From Desulfosporosinus meridiei DSM 13257 (GTDB taxonomy: Bacteria > Bacillota > Desulfitobacteriia > Desulfitobacteriales > Desulfitobacteriaceae), in NCBI RefSeq assembly GCF_000231385.2, contig NC_018515.1, positions 1,244,501-1,308,500 on the forward strand: a stretch of 64,000 bases of DNA, read 5' to 3'. How positions within the stretch are numbered: the first letter of the stretch is position 1; every line of letters starts with the position of its first letter. Made by a program: the position numbers and the translations under genes. The notes beneath the pieces are model-generated. The model was not told the origin of the DNA, made no database searches, and worked only from the letters and a program-made list of their open reading frames with translations. Below are positions 8,491-18,760 of this stretch, in pieces.

Positions 8491-9374
8491 ATCAGGGATT
8501 ACAAAACCTGGAGACTACATCCTTTTATATCATGTTAATGGCCTACACCCTTTCTATGTTATTTTACTGGGCTTGGATTGGAACTAAAAAAGATCTAATG
8601 GGCCGCTTTGCAACCTATCTTACCATTGTTGGCTTACTAGCTAACACTGCAGCAATTATTTTAAGAATGATCATTGCAGGTCGTCCGCCTCTTTCCAATT
8701 CTTATGAGTTTTTGTTGACCTTCGTTTGGGGAATTACCTCTGTGTATCTTTTCGTCGAATTTCGTTATAAGCTGAAAGCTTTAGGTGCTTTTGTCATGCC
8801 CGTTTGTTTCATGATTTTAATGTTCATTATTATGAGTATGGGTGCTGAGGAAAGAATCGCTCAATCCATACCTCCGGCCCTTAAAAGTAAATGGATAACC
8901 TTCCACGTGGTTACAGCAATGTTTTCCTACGGAGCATTTGCAATTTCCTTCGGCTTGGGGATTATGTATTTGCTTAAATTTAGTAGAGAAACAAACGGAA
9001 AAACAGCTAAATCTCAAGAGGCGGGAATTATCTCCCGTTTTCCTGAGTTGGAAACAATCGATGAGTTATCCTATAAGGTAATTGGCTTTGCCTTTCCCCT
9101 CCTGACTCTCTGCATAATTACCGGTGCAATCTGGGCGAATTACGCTTGGGGCACATACTGGTCTTGGGATCCGAAAGAGACCTGGTCTCTGATTACTTGG
9201 ATAATCTATGCTGCTTACTTACATGCCCGGTTGATGTATGGATGGAAAGGAAAAAGAGCGGCCTGGATGACCATATTTGGTTTTGCAGCGGTTCTATTCA
9301 CGTTTTTTGGAGTCAATTATTTTTTACCGGGTCTACATTCATATGCTGTCAGTCAAAACCTTATTATTGTTTAA
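8487..9374 (+). CDS. resC: cytochrome c biogenesis protein ResC (CcsA/CcsB family)
   Basis: Heme-handling partner of ResB. It carries the tryptophan-rich WWD signature WGTYWSWDPKETWSL at about residues 218-232, which faces outside and binds heme, and several membrane spans with conserved His. 295 aa. The GTG start overlaps the resB stop, so translation is coupled. A heme synthesis operon begins 100 nt downstream, placing cytochrome maturation beside heme supply. Confidence 0.94.
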   Translation: MNQGLQNLETTSFYIMLMAYTLSMLFYWAWIGTKKDLMGRFATYLTIVGLLANTAAIILRMIIAGRPPLSNSYEFLLTFVWGITSVYLFVEFRYKLKALGAFVMPVCFMILMFIIMSMGAEERIAQSIPPALKSKWITFHVVTAMFSYGAFAISFGLGIMYLLKFSRETNGKTAKSQEAGIISRFPELETIDELSYKVIGFAFPLLTLCIITGAIWANYAWGTYWSWDPKETWSLITWIIYAAYLHARLMYGWKGKRAAWMTIFGFAAVLFTFFGVNYFLPGLHSYAVSQNLIIV

Positions 9375-9477
9375 TTGACAGGAGATTAGATATTTAGAGA
9401 GTTAAAGAGTTTTTGCAGGAAAAATGTCTAAATATAAAGAACGTAAGAACTAGGAGAAAAGTTAGAGAAGGTGACTA

Positions 9478-10122
9478 TTGAATATGTCCCAGTATTATCC
9501 GATATTTATAGACTTACATGCTCTGCCGGTTCTGGTTGTCGGAGGAGGAAAGGTTGCATTACGAAAGGTTCAAACCCTATTGCATCACGGATCTTTAGTC
9601 AGGATAGTCTCTCCTCGCCTCGTACCTGAGCTTAAGGAGCTAATTGATGGAAAGACATGTTTTTGGAGAGAAAAGGAATATTCTGCAGAGGATATTCAAG
9701 AAGCAATGTTGGTTTTTTCATGTACTGAAATTGAGGAGATCAATGCTCAAGTCTCGCAGGATGCTAAAGCGAATCATCGTCTCGTGAATGTTGTGGATGA
9801 TCCTGAAAAATGTAGTTTTATAGTACCTTCTATTATGGAAAAAGGTGATCTAAAAATTGCTGTGTCCACCGGAGGCAGCAGCCCCATCGTAGCTAGGCAA
9901 GTTCGAGGGGAATTGGAAGATTTGTACGGTCAGGAGATGGCTGAATATCTGACTTTACTTAAAAATTGGAGAAGTAGAGCCAAGTCTGAATTACCTCCGG
10001 AAAAACGCGCTGTTTTTTGGAAGCGTGCTACAGATGGAGAAATCAGAGAACTTATTAAAGCTCAACGTTTGACCGAAGCGAAAGGAGTGCTAGAAAAATG
10101 TTTCCTGTCGCTATTGGGTTAA
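9478..10122 (+). CDS. precorrin-2 dehydrogenase / sirohydrochlorin ferrochelatase (CysG N-domain, Met8/YlnF type)
   Basis: Converts precorrin-2 to sirohydrochlorin and probably inserts iron to give siroheme, the branch point to heme in the Ahb route. The Rossmann motif VVGGGKVALRKV lies near residue 20 and the STGGSSP loop near 130, as in the CysG N-terminal domain. 214 aa is the usual length of the stand-alone form. The start may be TTG 9478 or ATG 9484; both follow the gagaaggtga SD. It overlaps hemA by 25 nt. Confidence 0.9.
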   Translation: MNMSQYYPIFIDLHALPVLVVGGGKVALRKVQTLLHHGSLVRIVSPRLVPELKELIDGKTCFWREKEYSAEDIQEAMLVFSCTEIEEINAQVSQDAKANHRLVNVVDDPEKCSFIVPSIMEKGDLKIAVSTGGSSPIVARQVRGELEDLYGQEMAEYLTLLKNWRSRAKSELPPEKRAVFWKRATDGEIRELIKAQRLTEAKGVLEKCFLSLLG

Positions 10123-11432
10123 ATCACCGCACTGCACCTGTAGAAATTAGGGAAAGAATGAGCTTTCACCCATCTCAAATGCTGAAGGCTCTCCAAGAAT
10201 TAAAAGAATGTCCGGGGATTCAGGGGGCCGTGATCCTCAGTACCTGTAACCGTACCGAGGTATATGCTGCAACTATGGATGTGGAAACAGGGATCAGCTC
10301 AATTAAAGACTTTTTTTCCAGTCATCATGGCATAGAGGAAAAAATTCTGGAGCAATATCTGTATTCCCATACCTTATATGATGCCGTCCGCCATTTATTT
10401 CGGGTAGTTTCAGGACTGGATTCGCTGGTTCGAGGAGAAACCCAAATCCTTGGACAAGTCAGCAATGCTTATCAGCAAGCCAGCGATGCAGGAGTTACTA
10501 ATAAGGTGATCAATGTCTTTTTTCAGACTGCCTTAGCAGTGGGAAAACGTGTGCGTACCGATACAATGATTGACCAGCATCCTGTGTCCATCAGTTATAC
10601 AGCTGTAGAGCTGGCTAAACAACAATTCGGTGAACTCCAGGGAAAAGGAATTCTAATTTTAGGGGCCGGAGAAATGAGTACCCTGACTGTCAAACATTTA
10701 GTTTCCGCCGGGGCTACTACAGTGTTAGTTTCCAATCGATCCTATGATAAGGCTGTTTTGCTCGCTCAGGAATGCGCCGGTCGTGCCGTTCGGCTGGATG
10801 ACGTAGATCAGTATCTGGCGGAAGTAGATATAGTTATTTCGGCCACCGCCTCGAAGCATTTTGTTTTGATGCCGGAACGCATGCAAGAAATTATGAAAAT
10901 AAGAAAAAATCGTCCCATACTGCTTATTGATATTGCGGTTCCACGGGATATTCACCCTGAAGTTGGGAATATCCCTGAAATTACTCTATTTGATATTGAT
11001 GATTTGCGGGGAGTTGTCGATCGGCATCATCAAGAGCGAGAGCTGGCAGCAATTAAAGCTGAAAAGATTATTGATGAAGAAATGGAATTGTTTTTAAAAT
11101 GGCATAACACTCAGTCTGTTGTACCAACAATTTTGGCCCTGCAGAAAAAAGGAGAACAAATCAGAGATCTGCAAGTTGAGCGTGCTCTGGAGCATTTTAG
11201 CGGGTTAACGCCTAAACAGGAAAAGGTAATCCGTTCAATGGCTAATTCTATTGTTAATCATCTCCTGCATATTCCGATTATCAATCTCAAAGAGTATGCC
11301 AATACCAGTCAAGGACATCTCTATGCTGAAGTTTTTCAAAACATATTTGATTTAAATGTTGGTGAAGAAGGTGCTCGTCGAAACATGACCAAGAAGAGAC
11401 ATGCGCAGGGGTGCCATAGGAGGGCTGAATGA
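10098..11432 (+). CDS. hemA: glutamyl-tRNA reductase
   Basis: First committed enzyme of C5 tetrapyrrole synthesis: glutamyl-tRNA to glutamate-1-semialdehyde. The catalytic Cys50 is in STCNRTEVY; the NADPH domain shows GAGEMSTL. 444 aa is normal. The start ATG 10098 lies inside the preceding gene and has an aaaggag SD. The stop overlaps the hemC start (ATGA), so the two are coupled. Its product feeds HemL at 17471. Confidence 0.96.
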   Translation: MFPVAIGLNHRTAPVEIRERMSFHPSQMLKALQELKECPGIQGAVILSTCNRTEVYAATMDVETGISSIKDFFSSHHGIEEKILEQYLYSHTLYDAVRHLFRVVSGLDSLVRGETQILGQVSNAYQQASDAGVTNKVINVFFQTALAVGKRVRTDTMIDQHPVSISYTAVELAKQQFGELQGKGILILGAGEMSTLTVKHLVSAGATTVLVSNRSYDKAVLLAQECAGRAVRLDDVDQYLAEVDIVISATASKHFVLMPERMQEIMKIRKNRPILLIDIAVPRDIHPEVGNIPEITLFDIDDLRGVVDRHHQERELAAIKAEKIIDEEMELFLKWHNTQSVVPTILALQKKGEQIRDLQVERALEHFSGLTPKQEKVIRSMANSIVNHLLHIPIINLKEYANTSQGHLYAEVFQNIFDLNVGEEGARRNMTKKRHAQGCHRRAE

Positions 11433-12340
11433 AAAATATACGCATAGGAACTCGGGATAGTCAATTAGCAATGTGGCAAGCTGAGTGGGTTCAATCTCAA
11501 CTAACTAAGCTATATCCGGATCTCAATTTTGTGCTTGTCCCTATGAAAACTAAAGGGGATAAGATTTTAGATGTTCCACTTTCTAAGATCGGAGATAAGG
11601 GATTATTCACCAAGGAATTGGAACACGGTCTCTTAAATGACGAACTTGACATGGCTGTTCATAGTCTTAAAGATATGCCAACCCAATTACCCCCAGGCCT
11701 AATCATTAGTGCTTTTTGTGAGAGGGAAGAACCCAGAGATGTTTTCTTAAGCAAGAATGGAGTAAAACTCGAGGAGCTGCCTCCAGGGGCCCTGATTGGA
11801 ACAAGTAGTTTGCGTCGGAAGTCTCAGCTCAAACATTATCGGCCGGATCTAAATTTCACAGATTTAAGAGGTAATCTGCAAACCCGTTGGCGGAAGTTGC
11901 AAGAATCTGACATGGTGGGTATTGTCCTGGCTGCTGCCGGTGTTAAACGACTGGGCTGGGCACATCGCATCACTCAGATCTTACCGGAAGATATTATGTT
12001 GTCAGCAGTCGGTCAAGGATCTATCGCTATTGAAATCGATGAGAAACGTTCAGATGTTGCCGAACTGTTAGCTCGTTTAAATCATCCGGAAACGGAAAGA
12101 GCAGTACGGGCCGAACGTACATTAATGCGCAAACTTGAAGGAGGCTGTCAAGTTCCTATCGGAGCTTTGGGTCAAGTGGTTGATGGGGAGATAATCCTGC
12201 GAGGGATGGTGGCAAGTTTGGATGGCGTCCGCGTACTTAAAGCAGAAGTAAGAGGTAGTGATCCCGAAAAAGTAGGTATTGAGGTTGCTAATCGTCTGAT
12301 TGAGATGGGAGCTGCTTCAATATTAGAGGAAATTCGATAG
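11429..12340 (+). CDS. hemC: porphobilinogen deaminase (hydroxymethylbilane synthase)
   Basis: Polymerises four porphobilinogens. Cys240 in [10 protein letters not shown] anchors the dipyrromethane cofactor. Other signatures are [17 protein letters not shown] and GTSSLRR. 303 aa is typical. After it comes a 240-nt gap, unlike the tight spacing elsewhere in the operon. Confidence 0.96.
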   Translation: MKNIRIGTRDSQLAMWQAEWVQSQLTKLYPDLNFVLVPMKTKGDKILDVPLSKIGDKGLFTKELEHGLLNDELDMAVHSLKDMPTQLPPGLIISAFCEREEPRDVFLSKNGVKLEELPPGALIGTSSLRRKSQLKHYRPDLNFTDLRGNLQTRWRKLQESDMVGIVLAAAGVKRLGWAHRITQILPEDIMLSAVGQGSIAIEIDEKRSDVAELLARLNHPETERAVRAERTLMRKLEGGCQVPIGALGQVVDGEIILRGMVASLDGVRVLKAEVRGSDPEKVGIEVANRLIEMGAASILEEIR

Positions 12341-12580
12341 GGGACTTGTGCGCTGCCCCGTGTCTGGGGTCGGTCGCTTTCACAGAGTTTGCTATTCTGC
12401 TTACGTAAAGACCTCGGGCCTGTATAACACTGCGTCCCGGGCTTGGAACTGGGAACGAGAGTGAGTATGAGAGTTTTCTAGAGAACGAGGGAACATTTCG
12501 TGTTTCTGACTCGTTGTTATTTAAAAATATTTTAATGTATATATTAAGCTTTTGTAAGCTGATTGATAGGAGTGTTGGTT
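12341..12580 (+). other. 240-nt gap within the heme operon
   Basis: No coding frame or known riboswitch is recognisable. The first half is GC-rich with short inverted repeats (for example cctcggg...cccggg near 12411-12453; aacgag...ctcgtt near 12483-12514). The last 60 nt are AT-rich. It could be a leader for the second half of the operon or a decayed insertion. Confidence 0.4.
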
Positions 12581-14086
12581 TTGAGTAAGGGATATGTATA
12601 TTTAGTGGGTGCCGGTCCGGGAGACCCTAAGTTAATTACCATTAAGGGGTCGGAGTGTATAGCCAAAGCAGATGTGTTAGTTTATGATCGGTTAGCTTCA
12701 CGGCGCCTTTTGACGTTAGCTCGTCCGGATTGTGAGCTCATCTATGTGGGGAAATCCCCGGATCGCCACACACTTCGGCAGGAAGAAATTAATCAAGTTC
12801 TTGTGGATAAAGGCTTAGAGGGAAAAATCGTGACCCGTCTTAAAGGTGGGGATCCTTTTGTTTTTGGCAGGGGAGGCGAGGAAGCGGAAGCTTTGCTCAA
12901 GGCAGGGATTCAATTTGAAGTAGTTCCCGGCATTACCTCGGCCATTGCAGTTCCGGCTTATGCTGGGATTCCGGTAACTCATCGTGATCTCACATCTTCT
13001 TTCGCAGTTATAACAGGGCACGAAGATCCTACCAAGAATGAGACCAGTATTCATTGGGATCATCTTGCCCAGTCCCATGGTACCTTGGTTTTCCTAATGG
13101 GCATGGAGAATCTCCCCTTGATTGCCCAAAAGTTAATGGAAAATGGGAAGAAGCCGACGACTCCTGTGGGAATTATTCAATGGGGGACAAGGCCGGAACA
13201 AAGAACTTTGGTTGGGCAATTGGATACTATTGCCGAAGAGGTTAAAAAACAGAACTTCACTAATCCTTCAATCATAATTGTTGGAGAGGTTGTATCCCTT
13301 AGGGAGAAACTCCAATGGTTCGAAAAGAAGCCATTGTTTGGTCAAAGAATCGTTGTTACTCGTGCACGCCACCAGGCCAGCGTACTGACGCAAGAAATTG
13401 AAGCCTTAGGCGGAGAGGCGTGGGAGTTCCCGACGATCGATATCGCGCCTCCCACTGATAACGCAGCCTTAATTAATGCTATCAAAAACCTAAGAGAATT
13501 CCAGTGGCTTATTTTTACCAGTGTTAATGGGGTAGAGGCTTTCTTCGACGAGTTAAGCATTCAAGAACGGGATGTGCGGGAGCTTATCGGCGTGGAGATA
13601 GTTGCCATAGGCCCAGCTACCCAAGCTTCGTTAGAGAAAAGGGGACTTCGTGCTGCTTATGTTCCTGAAGAGTATAAAGCAGAGAAAATTGTGGAAGGTC
13701 TGACAAGCAGAGTTGCCAAAGGGCAAAAGGTATTGCTGGCCAGGGCCGAAGAAGCTAGGGATGTTTTGCCTGTATCTCTCAAGGCTATGGGTGTGGAAGT
13801 CTCGGATGTCCCAGTCTATAAGACAGTTCTGGGGGGAGCAAATAGTGGGGAATTGAAACGAATGCTTGCTGAGCAGGAGATTCACAAGGTTACCTTTACC
13901 AGCTCGTCAACGGTACGAAATTTTATGGAGCTTTTGGATGGAGAAATATCGTTGCTGAACGGTGTCTTACTTTACTCAATTGGTCCAATCACCAGCGCTA
14001 CAGCTCGAAAGCTGGGTTTGACTATCTATAAAGAGGCGAAAGAGTATACGATTCCCGGACTAGTTAATGCCTTAATGGAGGAGTGA
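12581..14086 (+). CDS. cobA-hemD: uroporphyrinogen-III C-methyltransferase / uroporphyrinogen-III synthase fusion
   Basis: Bifunctional protein. Residues 1 to about 245 are SUMT (CobA): GAGPGDPKL at the start, GGDPFVFGRGGEE and PGITSAIAVPAYAGIP bind SAM and substrate. Residues about 255-501 are HemD-type uroporphyrinogen-III synthase (VTRARHQAS, FTSVNGVEAF, FTSSSTVRNF). Together they give uroporphyrinogen III and then precorrin-2. The start is TTG 12581, correctly spaced from taggagtg at 12567-12573; the TTG at 12563 overlaps no SD. The fusion is common in clostridia. Confidence 0.95.
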   Translation: MSKGYVYLVGAGPGDPKLITIKGSECIAKADVLVYDRLASRRLLTLARPDCELIYVGKSPDRHTLRQEEINQVLVDKGLEGKIVTRLKGGDPFVFGRGGEEAEALLKAGIQFEVVPGITSAIAVPAYAGIPVTHRDLTSSFAVITGHEDPTKNETSIHWDHLAQSHGTLVFLMGMENLPLIAQKLMENGKKPTTPVGIIQWGTRPEQRTLVGQLDTIAEEVKKQNFTNPSIIIVGEVVSLREKLQWFEKKPLFGQRIVVTRARHQASVLTQEIEALGGEAWEFPTIDIAPPTDNAALINAIKNLREFQWLIFTSVNGVEAFFDELSIQERDVRELIGVEIVAIGPATQASLEKRGLRAAYVPEEYKAEKIVEGLTSRVAKGQKVLLARAEEARDVLPVSLKAMGVEVSDVPVYKTVLGGANSGELKRMLAEQEIHKVTFTSSSTVRNFMELLDGEISLLNGVLLYSIGPITSATARKLGLTIYKEAKEYTIPGLVNALMEE

Positions 14087-14090
14087 GAGT

Positions 14091-15266
14091 ATGATTAGTG
14101 TCACAAAGCTCTTATTTGATACAGAGTACTTCGGAGATTCTCTGAGATACAATAAAGACTCTCATGGTGCCCGAAATGGAACAACCACTCTTTCCGGGCC
14201 AGTGGTCGTTTGGAATTCCACCAAGACCTGTAATTTAAAATGTGCCCATTGTTATATGGAGTCTGAAGCTCAAAACTACGAGGGAGAAATGACCACTGAA
14301 GAGGCGAAGAGATTTATTGATGATCTGGCGGAATTTAAATCTCCCGTTTTGCTTTTTTCCGGTGGAGAGCCTCTTATTCGACCTGACTTCTTTGAATTGG
14401 CGGAATATGCAATTTCCAAAGGTCTTCGGGCTACACTTTCGACTAATGGGACTCTAATTACTCCTGAAGTTGCCCGCCGCATCAAAGACATCGGGATTTC
14501 CTACGTGGGAATCTCTCTGGATGGTCTGGCAGATGTTAATGACAAGTTTAGAGGTAAAGAGGGAGCCTTTAAGGCGGCAATGCAAGGAATACAAAACTGT
14601 GTAGCCGTGGATCAGCGAGTTGGGCTGAGGTTTACTATTAACAGTCATAATATTAAAGAACTGGATAAAATCTTTGATTTTATTGAAGAAGAGAACATCG
14701 ATCGGGTTTGTTTCTACCATCTGGTCTATTCAGGCAGAGGAAACAAAATGATTGCAGAAGATGTGACGCCAGAAGAATCTCGGCAAGCCATGGATACAAT
14801 TATTCGCAGAACCCGAGACTTTGAAGCACGAGGCTTAAAAAAGGAAATTCTAACCGTTGATAATCACTGTGACGGGGTTTACATGTACATTCAAGCCTTA
14901 AAAGAGGATCCCGCCAGAGCACAAAAGATTAAGGATCTGATTGGTTTTAATGGCGGAAATCGTTCCGGCATAGCCTTTGGAGAAGTGGATCCCCTGGGCT
15001 TTGTGCATCCCGACCAGTTCACACAGCATATCACCTTTGGAAATGTCCGAGAACGTAAAATAGCTGATATTTGGACAGATGTTACTCATCCTCTGATGGC
15101 AGGGCTTAAAGACCGCAAAGCTTTATTAAAAGGACGATGTTCAAAATGTCGATACCTGGATATGTGTAACGGGAATTTCCGCACCCGGGCTGAAGCAGTT
15201 TCGGGAGACTTCTGGGAGTCCGACCCGGCTTGCTATCTTACCGATGAAGAGATAGGTATTAAGTAA
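14091..15266 (+). CDS. ahbC: radical-SAM protein AhbC-like (12,18-didecarboxysiroheme deacetylase, NirJ1 type)
   Basis: Predicted to remove acetate side chains from didecarboxysiroheme, giving Fe-coproporphyrin III. The radical-SAM cluster is Cys47-x3-Cys51-x2-Cys54; GGEPL and STNGT follow. The C-terminal SPASM-like part carries CSKCRYLDMC and a last Cys near DPACYLTDEE for an auxiliary cluster. 391 aa matches NirJ1/AhbC better than the shorter AhbD. It lies 4 nt after cobA-hemD. Assignment to AhbC rather than AhbD rests on length and N-terminus, and on the distinct ahbD remnant at 16303. Confidence 0.82.
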   Translation: MISVTKLLFDTEYFGDSLRYNKDSHGARNGTTTLSGPVVVWNSTKTCNLKCAHCYMESEAQNYEGEMTTEEAKRFIDDLAEFKSPVLLFSGGEPLIRPDFFELAEYAISKGLRATLSTNGTLITPEVARRIKDIGISYVGISLDGLADVNDKFRGKEGAFKAAMQGIQNCVAVDQRVGLRFTINSHNIKELDKIFDFIEEENIDRVCFYHLVYSGRGNKMIAEDVTPEESRQAMDTIIRRTRDFEARGLKKEILTVDNHCDGVYMYIQALKEDPARAQKIKDLIGFNGGNRSGIAFGEVDPLGFVHPDQFTQHITFGNVRERKIADIWTDVTHPLMAGLKDRKALLKGRCSKCRYLDMCNGNFRTRAEAVSGDFWESDPACYLTDEEIGIK

Positions 15267-15322
15267 AGATAACAAAAATAAAGTTGGGATAGGGTTTAAC
15301 TACAGGAGGAGGTTCTTGAGAA

Positions 15323-16300
15323 ATGGAATTAATCAGGCGTCCCCGCCGTTTACGGGTTAACGAGACAATCCGTAATATGGTACGAGAAAATCATCTTAGA
15401 GTAGAGAATTTAATTTATCCCATGTTTGTGATGCCCGGCGAAAAGAAAAGGGTTGAGATATCCTCAATGCCGGGAGTATATAACTATTCCCTTGATGAAT
15501 TTATCCTTGCTCTTAAGGAAGTTGTAGAACTTGGAATTCCCTCGGTACTGCTCTTTGGTATCCCGGAGAGCAAAGATAGTGTGGGATCAGGGGCTTACCA
15601 TGAGCAAGGAATTGTCCAACAAGCTGTACGTCTAGCCAAAGAACATTACCCCAATCTTTATATCATCACGGATGTCTGCTTGTGTGAATACACGGATCAT
15701 GGACATTGCGGCTTGATAGAAAAGGGTCAGGTTTTAAATGACCCAACCCTTGACCTGCTTGCTAAGACAGCACTTTCCCAGGTCAAAGCGGGAGCAGATA
15801 TGGTTGCTCCTTCGGACATGATGGATGGGCGTGTCGCAGCAATCAGAGAAATGTTAGACCTGGAGGGCTTCACTAACATTCCAATTATGGCTTACTCGGC
15901 CAAGTTCGCATCCGGATTTTACGGTCCTTTTCGCGAGGCAGCAGGATCAACACCGCAATTTGGAGATCGCAGAACTTATCAGATGGATCCTGCTAATGGC
16001 AATGAAGCTATGCTCGAGACGGATTTAGACATTGAAGAAGGGGCAGACATGGTTATCGTCAAGCCGGCAATGTCCTATGGAGATATTATTTATCGAACCA
16101 AAGAGCGCTACGGTATACCGGTGGCAGCTTATAATGTCAGCGGAGAATATGCCATGGTTAAAGCCGCTGCTGCTAACGGCTGGATTGATGAGAAACGCAT
16201 AGTTTTGGAGGCCCTTTTGAGTATGAAACGTGCCGGAGCCGATTTGCTGATCACCTATCATGCCTTAGATGTGGCGGGATGGCTTAGAGAGGAGGGTTAA
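15323..16300 (+). CDS. hemB: porphobilinogen synthase (delta-aminolevulinate dehydratase)
   Basis: Condenses two aminolevulinates. Schiff-base lysines are in [14 protein letters not shown] and [11 protein letters not shown]. The Cys-rich [14 protein letters not shown] marks the zinc-dependent class. 325 aa is normal. The aggaggagg SD is at 15303-15311. It lies between ahbC and the ahbD remnant. Confidence 0.96.
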   Translation: MELIRRPRRLRVNETIRNMVRENHLRVENLIYPMFVMPGEKKRVEISSMPGVYNYSLDEFILALKEVVELGIPSVLLFGIPESKDSVGSGAYHEQGIVQQAVRLAKEHYPNLYIITDVCLCEYTDHGHCGLIEKGQVLNDPTLDLLAKTALSQVKAGADMVAPSDMMDGRVAAIREMLDLEGFTNIPIMAYSAKFASGFYGPFREAAGSTPQFGDRRTYQMDPANGNEAMLETDLDIEEGADMVIVKPAMSYGDIIYRTKERYGIPVAAYNVSGEYAMVKAAAANGWIDEKRIVLEALLSMKRAGADLLITYHALDVAGWLREEG

Positions 16301-16302
16301 GT

Positions 16303-16437
16303 ATGATCGTTTCTTGGAATAAAACCAGTGATTGCAATATGTTTTGTGATCATTGTTATCGTACTGCCTATTACAATGATGGAGATTACATGGCTGAGGA
16401 ATCTTGGTGCTTGTACCATGGGAGGAAGGGGGTTTAG
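16303..16437 (+). pseudogene. ahbD: ahbD (NirJ2-type heme synthase) remnant with internal in-frame deletion
   Basis: A 44-codon frame with a strong SD (ggaggg). The first 20 residues are an intact radical-SAM N-terminus, with Cys11-x3-Cys15-x2-Cys18 in the WNKTSDCNMFCDHCYR context. The next residues, YYNDGDYMAEESWCLYHG, resemble the far C-terminus of AhbD/NirJ2. About 290 codons between them are missing. Both ends are well conserved, so the loss looks recent. The product cannot be an active enzyme. AhbD normally converts Fe-coproporphyrin III to heme, so a copy must exist elsewhere unless this is an assembly error. Confidence 0.75.
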
Positions 16438-16438
16438 T

Positions 16439-17455
16439 ATGGATGCAACGGACAGAGCCTTACTAAATGCCATCCAAAATAATTTTCCGATAGCGGTTCA
16501 TCCCTATTGGATCTTAAGTGAAGCAGTAGGTATTACTGAAGATGAGGCTTTTAAACGAATTCAAAATCTTCGTCGGGAAGGGATTATTCGTCGTTTAGGG
16601 GGAGTCTTTGATTCCCGTCGGTTAGGTTATTACAGTACTTTATGTGCCGGTAAGGTTCCCGAAGATAAAATACCTGTGTTAGCTAAGCTGTTGGACGAAA
16701 TTTCCGGGGTGACTCACAACTATATTCGTGACCATGACTATAATGTTTGGTTTACCTTAATAGCCCGCTCACATGCGGTAGCGGAACGCATCCTCCATAC
16801 GATTCGTGAGGAGACAGGAGTGTCGGAAATCTTTACTCTTCCCGCATCTCGAGTGTTCAAAATCAATGTCAATTTTGATTTTGAGACATCCATAGATGAC
16901 CTGGAGCCAGACGACGGTCAAAATCCTTTAGGGGAGTATGCCTCACCCAGCCAAAAGCATGAGACTCCTCCTTATGAATTAACTAATGACGAAATAAGTC
17001 TTATCCGAGTCATCCAGGGCAATTTGCCGGATTCCCCGACGCCATTTATTGAGCTGGCCGAAAGTCTGGAATGGCCTACGGACAAAGTTATTTCAGTGGC
17101 TAGTCACTTGCTGGAAATGAAAATACTGCGTCGTTTTGGGGCAGTCCTTCGTCATCAAAAGGCCGGTTTTGTAGCAAATGCTATGGGTGTTTGGCAGGTA
17201 GACGAGGATCAGACGGAAAAAGTTGGAAAGATAATGGCCCGTTTTAAAGAAGTAAGTCATTGTTACCAGCGACCGACCCTTGAGGATTGGCCATATAACC
17301 TATTTACTATGATTCACGGACGTTCTGCAGATGATTGTGAAGACATAATGAAGAGGATTGCCCAGGCAACGGGAGTTAAGACTTATTCCATGCTTTTTAG
17401 CGTGGCCGAATTAAAAAAGAGCAGTATGCAGTATTTCTTAGAAGAATCCATCTAG
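16439..17455 (+). CDS. ahbAB: siroheme decarboxylase, AhbA-AhbB fusion
   Basis: Two tandem Lrp/AsnC-like halves, about residues 1-155 and 175-338, each with a winged helix (LRREGIIRRLGGVFDSRRLGY; LLEMKILRRFGAVLRHQKAGF) and an AsnC ligand domain. AhbA and AhbB, usually separate proteins of 150-170 aa, together decarboxylate siroheme. ATG 16439 begins 1 nt after the ahbD remnant stop and has ggaggaaggggg upstream; earlier in-frame codons lie within the remnant. Siroheme decarboxylase activity is inferred from family and operon. Confidence 0.88.
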   Translation: MDATDRALLNAIQNNFPIAVHPYWILSEAVGITEDEAFKRIQNLRREGIIRRLGGVFDSRRLGYYSTLCAGKVPEDKIPVLAKLLDEISGVTHNYIRDHDYNVWFTLIARSHAVAERILHTIREETGVSEIFTLPASRVFKINVNFDFETSIDDLEPDDGQNPLGEYASPSQKHETPPYELTNDEISLIRVIQGNLPDSPTPFIELAESLEWPTDKVISVASHLLEMKILRRFGAVLRHQKAGFVANAMGVWQVDEDQTEKVGKIMARFKEVSHCYQRPTLEDWPYNLFTMIHGRSADDCEDIMKRIAQATGVKTYSMLFSVAELKKSSMQYFLEESI

Positions 17456-17470
17456 AAAGGAGATAGGTTA

Positions 17471-18760
17471 TTGAGTTTCGTCGATGAAAAAAGCCGTCAC
17501 GCATTTGCTAAAGCTCAGGTGGTGATTCCCGGAGGTGTTAATTCACCAGTCAGGGCCTTTAAATCGGTCGGACGGGATCCGGTGTTTATCGACCGGGGTG
17601 CAGGGGCTTATATTTGGGATATTGATGGCAATCAATACATTGATTATGTAGGATCCTGGGGTCCGTTAATCCTTGGACATGCTCACCCGGATGTGGTTGC
17701 AGTGATTAAGCAAGTGGCTGAGCGAGGAACAAGTTACGGTGCGCCTACTGAAGTTGAGACTGTCTTAGCAGAAGAAGTACTGAAAGCTTACCCTTCCATG
17801 GAAATGGTACGCATGGTCAATTCCGGAACTGAAGCGACTATGAGCGCATTGCGTTTAGCCCGTGGGGTCACAGGCAGATCTAAGATCGTAAAGTTTGAGG
17901 GCTGTTACCATGGTCATGCCGATCAACTTTTAATTAAGGCCGGTAGTGGTGCCCTTACCTTTGGCGTGCCCACATCTCCTGGGGTTCCAACTCAAACCGC
18001 AGCTACTACAATTTCCGCCCAGTTCAATGATCTTGAAGGTTTGACTGAGATCTTCAAACGTGAAGGTGAGGAAATTGCTTGTGTAATTTTGGAACCGGTA
18101 GCAGGGAACATGGGAGTTGTCTTGCCTGAGGAAGAATTTTTACAGGGACTGAGGCGTTTAACTAAAGAGTACGGAGCATTGTTAATATTTGATGAAGTAA
18201 TGACTGGTTTCAGAGTAAGCTACGGGGGTGCCCAGGCCCATTTTGGGATTGATCCCGATTTGACCTGTCTAGGTAAGGTAATCGGAGGGGGACTCCCGGT
18301 TGGTGCTTACGGTGGAAAACGAGAGTATATGTCTCAGATCGCTCCTAGCGGTCCGATTTATCAAGCGGGCACACTCTCAGGTAATCCCTTAGCAATGAAT
18401 GCAGGGTTAGCAACTCTAAAATTATTGCAGCAACCGGGAACTTATGAGAAATTGCAAGCCATGACTGCACGGCTTTCAAATGGTTTAAAAGAGCTTGCTC
18501 AAGAAGCAGGGCTTCCCATTTGGGTCAATTCTGTCGGGGCCATGTTTTCCGCCTTCTTTACAGACACTCCCGTCAGAGATTATGCCAGTGCCTGTTCCTC
18601 CGATGTAGAGCAATTTGCCAAGTTCTTTCGCGGCATGTTAGAGGGCGGCATTTACTTAGCCCCGAGTCAATTTGAAGCCGTCTTTTTATCCACGGCACAC
18701 ACAGATTCCGATATTGACAAAACCTTAGAGCAAGCTCGAATCGTGCTTAAAACTCTATAG
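17471..18760 (+). CDS. hemL: glutamate-1-semialdehyde 2,1-aminomutase
   Basis: PLP-dependent enzyme making aminolevulinate from the HemA product. PLP lysine is in the [17 protein letters not shown] motif; the N-terminus has the family's [15 protein letters not shown]. 429 aa is the normal length. The start is TTG 17471 with aaggagata SD. It closes the heme operon. Confidence 0.96.
   Translation: MSFVDEKSRHAFAKAQVVIPGGVNSPVRAFKSVGRDPVFIDRGAGAYIWDIDGNQYIDYVGSWGPLILGHAHPDVVAVIKQVAERGTSYGAPTEVETVLAEEVLKAYPSMEMVRMVNSGTEATMSALRLARGVTGRSKIVKFEGCYHGHADQLLIKAGSGALTFGVPTSPGVPTQTAATTISAQFNDLEGLTEIFKREGEEIACVILEPVAGNMGVVLPEEEFLQGLRRLTKEYGALLIFDEVMTGFRVSYGGAQAHFGIDPDLTCLGKVIGGGLPVGAYGGKREYMSQIAPSGPIYQAGTLSGNPLAMNAGLATLKLLQQPGTYEKLQAMTARLSNGLKELAQEAGLPIWVNSVGAMFSAFFTDTPVRDYASACSSDVEQFAKFFRGMLEGGIYLAPSQFEAVFLSTAHTDSDIDKTLEQARIVLKTL

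Noticed and set aside
12341-12580. Cobalamin riboswitch or T-box before cobA-hemD
   Set aside because: I could not find the B12-box or T-box consensus.
16328-16438. N-terminal extension of the AhbAB fusion with a membrane-like segment
   Set aside because: It is an out-of-frame reading of the ahbD remnant; the start at 16439 has the correct SD and family N-terminus.
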